The translations under genes were made by a program, and so were the position numbers. DNA of 64,000 nucleotides from Chitinophagaceae bacterium (lineage in GTDB: Bacteria > Bacteroidota > Bacteroidia > Chitinophagales > Chitinophagaceae), in the NCBI GenBank assembly GCA_017307755.1, contig JAFKGQ010000012.1, forward strand, positions 558,001 through 622,000, read 5' to 3'. Below are positions 60,388-64,000 of the stretch, in pieces; position 1 is the stretch's first letter; each line of letters opens with the position of its first letter. Below the pieces are notes generated by a model that worked only from the letters and a program-made list of their open reading frames with translations, was not told the origin of the DNA and searched no databases.

Positions 60388-60730
60388 GTCTTTTAAAGTT
60401 CTGAAAATGGGTACTTTTTACCTATCGGGATCATGTGGCTTTCTTCTATAAATATAGCCTAGCTGCAGTGTAATTTCCTAAAGTTACTTATTAACAGGAT
60501 GTGAATATTCTTTCGATCTTCTGTTGCTGTAAGGCTTTTTTTTGTAGTTTTACGGTTTCTACACCTGCTACGCCGGCTTGACGGACGACTCATTCAGAAC
60601 GTGCTCTCCCATGATCCTTAAAAAGAATAACAAAGGTTCTTACGCTCTTGTTCGTAAGTAGCTTTCTTTTATTTAACGACGGTTCGCCTGAGGATATTAT
60701 AAAAAAATTAATCTAAATACGCTGTTGAAG
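60388..60730. other. Intergenic region between phoH and the TPR kinase
   Basis: A 343-bp gap with divergent promoters expected at both ends. It contains CTTACG (60637-60642) and its complement CGTAAG (60651-60656) around 8 bases, followed by TAGCTTTCTTTTATTT, which resembles a weak terminator, and a TAGTTTTA box about 90 bp upstream. A short untranslated RNA is possible but unproven. No protein frame is convincing. Confidence 0.35.
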
Positions 60731-62701
60731 ATGAAGGGCCTCTGTATTATGCTTTGGTTAGGTTTCTGTTTATCGCTTGCCGGGGAGGGGGTTGCCCAGT
60801 CGACCATTGTCCGCAAACTGCAGGACCTGGTCAAGGATGGCCCGGTGGGTCATGGAAGGGGACCTGATACGGCCTATGTCGATGCCCTCGATCTCCTGGC
60901 ACATCGTTATTATGGCGTCAACGCCGACAGCGCTTTTTATTATGGGAGGAAAGCCCTGCGATATGCCGATTCCACCGGGTACGGTAAAGGCAAAGCGGAG
61001 AGCTGGAGGATGATCGGCAATACCTACGAGATGATCGGGAACTATGTGGAGATGCTGTCTGCTTACCGGCAGTCCCGGCTGATCGCCGACAGCATCGGCA
61101 ATACCGCGCTCGCAGCCATGGTAAATGTCAATATCGCTCTTTTTTACAAGCAGATGGGGGATTACGATGAAGCCCTTAAGCAAATAGGAAGGGACAGCGC
61201 TGTCTATGAGGCCACCACGGACCGTACGCAGCTGGCCTATGTATATTCCCATCTCTCTGACGTCAGTCTTCACCGGCAGCAATATGATTCAGCCCTGGAA
61301 TATGCTCATAAGGCAATCCAGGTGGCGCTGGAGATAAAGGACTCGGTGGCTTTTGCTTCTTTTAACAATGGTCTTGGAAGGATAATGGCGGCCAAGGGGC
61401 TTTACAAGGCCTCGCTTGTCGCCCACCAGACCTCCCTGAAGTATTATCTCCGTACGGATGATAAGCTTGGCCAAACCGAGAGCTTTTATCATCTGGCTCG
61501 TACCAGTCTGCTCCTCAAAGACCTGACTGCAGCGCTCAAGTATGCCTTTCAGGGGCTTTCGCTGGCCCGTCAGCTGCACCGGAAAAAGGATATCAAAGAG
61601 CTTGGACAGGTGTTGGCGGAAACCTATGAGGCGAAAGGAGATTATCGCACGGCCTTGCAATACTTTCAGCTTTATAAGGATTATTCCGACAGCCTCTACA
61701 GCGAGCAGATACGCAAACAATCCTTTTCCCTGGAGGCGCGATATGAATATGAGAGAAAGGCGGATTCCATGCGGCAGGCAGCTGCCAAACAGATGATCGT
61801 CCAACAGCATGTCGCCTGGAATCATACCTTACAGATATCCAGTGCCATCATTTTTATCCTCTTTCTGCTGGTGGTGGCCATTTTGCTGCAACGCAGCAGG
61901 GCTGCCAGCAGGAAAAGCAACAAAGAGCTTTCCGAGAAGAACATGGAGATTGAGCAGCAGAAGGAGGCGATGGAACTCCAGGCGGTGCAGCTGCTGCTGA
62001 ACAATCAGCAAAAGGACAAGTTGTTCTCCATTATCGCCCATGACCTACGGGGGCCGCTGAATTCGCTAAAGGGGTTAATGGACTTTCTGAAAGAGAACAG
62101 ACTTTCGGATGGGGAGATCAGGGGTATGATGGATGAGCTGCGGAGGAATGTGGATTATTCTTCTGAACTGGTGGGCAACCTTTTATTCTGGGCCAGCAGT
62201 CAGCTGAATGGGATTGTCGTTATGCCTGTCTGTCTTACGTTACGCAAACTGGTGGATGACATCCTTCCTCTGTACACCCGGCAGGCGGGGGAAAAGAACA
62301 TTGTGCTAAAGAATGAGATCGATGTGGAGCTGACGGCTTATGGAGACAAGGACATGATCCAGGTGATCCTGCGCAACCTGGTCAGCAACGCCATCAAGTT
62401 TTGCCGGACGGGAGATACGATCTCGATCAGCGGCCATCGGACGGCAGATGGTGTGGAAATATGCGTGGCTGACACGGGTATTGGTATAAAAGAGGAAATT
62501 CTTGGCAAGATCCGCCGGAAAGAAAGTATAACTACTTATGGTACCGCCCGGGAGAAAGGCACGGGCCTTGGCATGTTGTTATGCCGGGAGTTCACAGAAG
62601 TAAATGGAGGAAAGTTCCGCATCGACAGCGAGTGGGGAAAGGGCAGCTGGTTCTATTTTACGATACCGGCCGACGCAAGCTCCTCTTCGATCAAGGTATG
62701 A
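60731..62701 (+). CDS. TPR-containing sensor histidine kinase
   Basis: A 656-residue kinase. Signal peptide (ending GVAQ), tetratricopeptide repeats in the periplasm (about 40-345; AALAAMVNVNIALFYKQMGDYDEALK, LAYVYSHLSDVSLHRQQYDSALEYAHKAIQ), one membrane helix (about 369-388), a coiled coil (SEKNMEIEQQKEAMELQ), HisKA with His437 (FSIIAHDLRGPLNSLKGLM) and HATPase (LVSNAIKFCRTGDTIS; DTGIGIKEEILGKI; KGTGLGMLLCREFTE). No regulator gene is adjacent. The ATG at 60731 is preferred over the TTG at 60725. Its end overlaps the convergent small gene by 49 bp. Confidence 0.94.
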   Translation: MKGLCIMLWLGFCLSLAGEGVAQSTIVRKLQDLVKDGPVGHGRGPDTAYVDALDLLAHRYYGVNADSAFYYGRKALRYADSTGYGKGKAESWRMIGNTYEMIGNYVEMLSAYRQSRLIADSIGNTALAAMVNVNIALFYKQMGDYDEALKQIGRDSAVYEATTDRTQLAYVYSHLSDVSLHRQQYDSALEYAHKAIQVALEIKDSVAFASFNNGLGRIMAAKGLYKASLVAHQTSLKYYLRTDDKLGQTESFYHLARTSLLLKDLTAALKYAFQGLSLARQLHRKKDIKELGQVLAETYEAKGDYRTALQYFQLYKDYSDSLYSEQIRKQSFSLEARYEYERKADSMRQAAAKQMIVQQHVAWNHTLQISSAIIFILFLLVVAILLQRSRAASRKSNKELSEKNMEIEQQKEAMELQAVQLLLNNQQKDKLFSIIAHDLRGPLNSLKGLMDFLKENRLSDGEIRGMMDELRRNVDYSSELVGNLLFWASSQLNGIVVMPVCLTLRKLVDDILPLYTRQAGEKNIVLKNEIDVELTAYGDKDMIQVILRNLVSNAIKFCRTGDTISISGHRTADGVEICVADTGIGIKEEILGKIRRKESITTYGTAREKGTGLGMLLCREFTEVNGGKFRIDSEWGKGSWFYFTIPADASSSSIKV

Positions 62702-62934
62702 AAAACGGCTTCATTTTCCCAGATCCATGCCGGCAGCTGCTGTTTGATGATCTTCCACACGCCATCTTCTTTTTCCATTTTCAACACAATGCGGTTGCCC
62801 CGGTCGTCGCTCACATCCACTGTGAACAATCCTTCCTGCAATCCATTTGATTTACGAAAATTGAATTCCCGCAGCCGGCCTTCGGCTTTGATAAGTTTGG
62901 TGAATTGAATGTTCCGGATGAATTGAATTTGCAT
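62653..62934 (-). CDS. Small conserved protein of unknown function
   Basis: A 93-residue protein (MQIQFIRNIQFTKLIKAEGR, then LREFNFRKSN, a VDVSDDRGNRIVL strand, and a tail EEELASAG). Likely beta-alpha fold, soluble. It has the style of conserved Bacteroidota hypotheticals, but I cannot name a family. It overlaps the last 49 bases of the convergent kinase gene. Confidence 0.6.
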   Translation of the reverse strand: MQIQFIRNIQFTKLIKAEGRLREFNFRKSNGLQEGLFTVDVSDDRGNRIVLKMEKEDGVWKIIKQQLPAWIWENEAVFHTLIEEELASAGIVK

Positions 62935-63117
62935 AAGGCTTACTTTAGAATTTTAAGTTATCAATTCTTTTTGCTCGTGATGTCCGCGGCCTTCTTAAAG
63001 AATAGTGAATTTTTTACGCAGGGATAGGAGGGTGACTACAAAAATACTAAAAATCGTATTTTCCCTATACAAGATAACCAATTTAGTTGTCCCCATTTTG
63101 GGTTTTTTACCACTCTT

Positions 63118-63999
63118 TTAGGGAAATTTTAGCGGAGGGGCGGGTTGCCGGGGCCGGACCTGCCGGCTCCCTGTCATCAGGACCATCAGCGCTAACAGGG
63201 CGCAGCTGGCCATAACCCCTGTCATTGGCAGGGCGGTATGATTGGTAAGAAAGCTTACGATGGCGGAGGCCAGGGCGCCGATGCTCATCTGGATCCCGCC
63301 CAGGAGGGCTGAGGCCGTCCCGGCAGTCCGGCCAAAAAGGGCCAGGGACAGGGCCGAGGAGTTGGGGAAGATACAGCCCTGGCAGCAAAGAAAAAGAAAA
63401 CAAAAGGCCACGGTGCCAAACAGACCCAGCCAGCCCAGGAGGCTGCCGGTGAACAGTAAGATACCCGTCAGCGACTGGCAAATAAGGGCTACCCGTATGA
63501 TCTGTTCGCTTTTATAGGTCCTGAGCAGCACGCTGTTGAGCTGGCTGCAACCGATGAGTCCCAGGGCCACCACGGCAAAAATCCATCCATATTCCCGTTC
63601 GGTCACCTTAAACAGCTCCATAAACACGGAGGGGGAGCCGGCAATATAGGCATATAACCCGGCCGAGGCGATAGCCCCCGTAAAGGCATAAGTATAGAAC
63701 TGTGGTTCTACCAGGACATGCAAAAAGCCGGAGATGATGGGGCCGGGTTTTAGGGACATCTGTTTATCGGGCTGTCTTCCTTCCGGCAGGGCGAAGTGGA
63801 CGGCGATAAGAATAGCTGCGGCAATAAAGGTGAGGACGATAAAAATATATTTCCATCCCAGCCCGGCGGCGAGATATCCGCCCAGGGTTGGGGCGATGAT
63901 GGGGGATACGGCTATCACCAGCATCAGCTGGGAGAATATTTTGGCATTCTGCTCCACGGGGAAAAGGTCCCGTACCAATGCCCGTGATGCGACGAGACA
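63118..63999 (-). CDS. Bcr/CflA-type MFS exporter, N-terminus outside window
   Basis: The C-terminal 293 residues of a 12-helix drug-resistance transporter. The visible part starts in VASRALVRDLFPVEQNAKIFSQL, a hallmark of the Bcr/CflA group (helix 4 region), and continues LVIAVSPIIAPTLGGYLA (motif C-like), then the central loop and six more helices to the end at VRPRQPAPPLKFP. The frame is open to the last base of the window, so the TTG at 63978 is not a start. The substrate is unknown, usually bicyclomycin-like drugs or small metabolites. Confidence 0.9.
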   Translation of the reverse strand, partial: CLVASRALVRDLFPVEQNAKIFSQLMLVIAVSPIIAPTLGGYLAAGLGWKYIFIVLTFIAAAILIAVHFALPEGRQPDKQMSLKPGPIISGFLHVLVEPQFYTYAFTGAIASAGLYAYIAGSPSVFMELFKVTEREYGWIFAVVALGLIGCSQLNSVLLRTYKSEQIIRVALICQSLTGILLFTGSLLGWLGLFGTVAFCFLFLCCQGCIFPNSSALSLALFGRTAGTASALLGGIQMSIGALASAIVSFLTNHTALPMTGVMASCALLALMVLMTGSRQVRPRQPAPPLKFP

Positions 64000-64000
64000 G

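Overview
The window is chromosomal DNA from a member of the Bacteroidota, most likely family Chitinophagaceae. This rests on a subtilase with a type IX secretion (T9SS) C-terminal sorting domain, several TonB-dependent receptors, LytS/LytTR pairs with a periplasmic propeller sensor, promoters of the TTG-N19/20-TAnnTTTG type, weak ribosome binding sites, and a base composition near 50% G+C. The family assignment is an inference from gene content; no rRNA gene is present.

Layout. 1-2150: the end of a LytS-type kinase, its LytTR regulator and a DUF4397-like lipoprotein. 2180-10000: a minus-strand group (AraC regulator, propeller plus alginate-lyase fusion, T9SS subtilase), a divergent LacI regulator with an operator-like palindrome between them, and a luciferase-like monooxygenase. 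10050-11700: an SPFH protein with an Arc-type repressor behind a perfect palindrome, then a convergent coiled-coil protein built from DNA tandem repeats. 11790-18390: a probable metal uptake group (Cys-rich small membrane protein, TonB receptor, PepSY protein) overlapping a convergent MacB/FtsX-type permease. 18628-33555: six closely spaced plus-strand genes (DUF4412-like secreted protein, outer-membrane barrel, 2158-residue surface protein, FnIII protein, one-piece propeller/histidine kinase, LytTR regulator). This is the best candidate for an undescribed system. 33580-36930: a second metal group (Zur/Fur-like palindrome, small His/Cys protein, TonB receptor, convergent HMA protein).

36960-49500 is mostly housekeeping: pyrE, NUDIX, the pyrR-pyrB-coaD-thioesterase operon, two tandem paralogous small barrels, pruA, prfB with its programmed +1 frameshift, a class 3 lipase, a YtxH protein, threonine aldolase and pgi. 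49500-51200 is accessory: an AT-rich membrane-protein cassette with an overlapping 48-codon gene, a tRNA-Cys-like gene with a deviant anticodon loop, and several inverted repeats. 51200-64000 holds a lipoprotein, DoxX, GNAT, an ECF sigma/anti-sigma/M61 protease operon, NlpC/P60, ppa, a ClC channel, a DUF4878-like lipoprotein, PhoH, a TPR histidine kinase, a small conserved protein and the start-truncated end of a Bcr/CflA-type exporter.

Several starts were moved to internal codons from family alignment knowledge, signal peptides or promoter positions; this is stated in each entry. No IS element, CRISPR array, rRNA gene or replication origin was seen.
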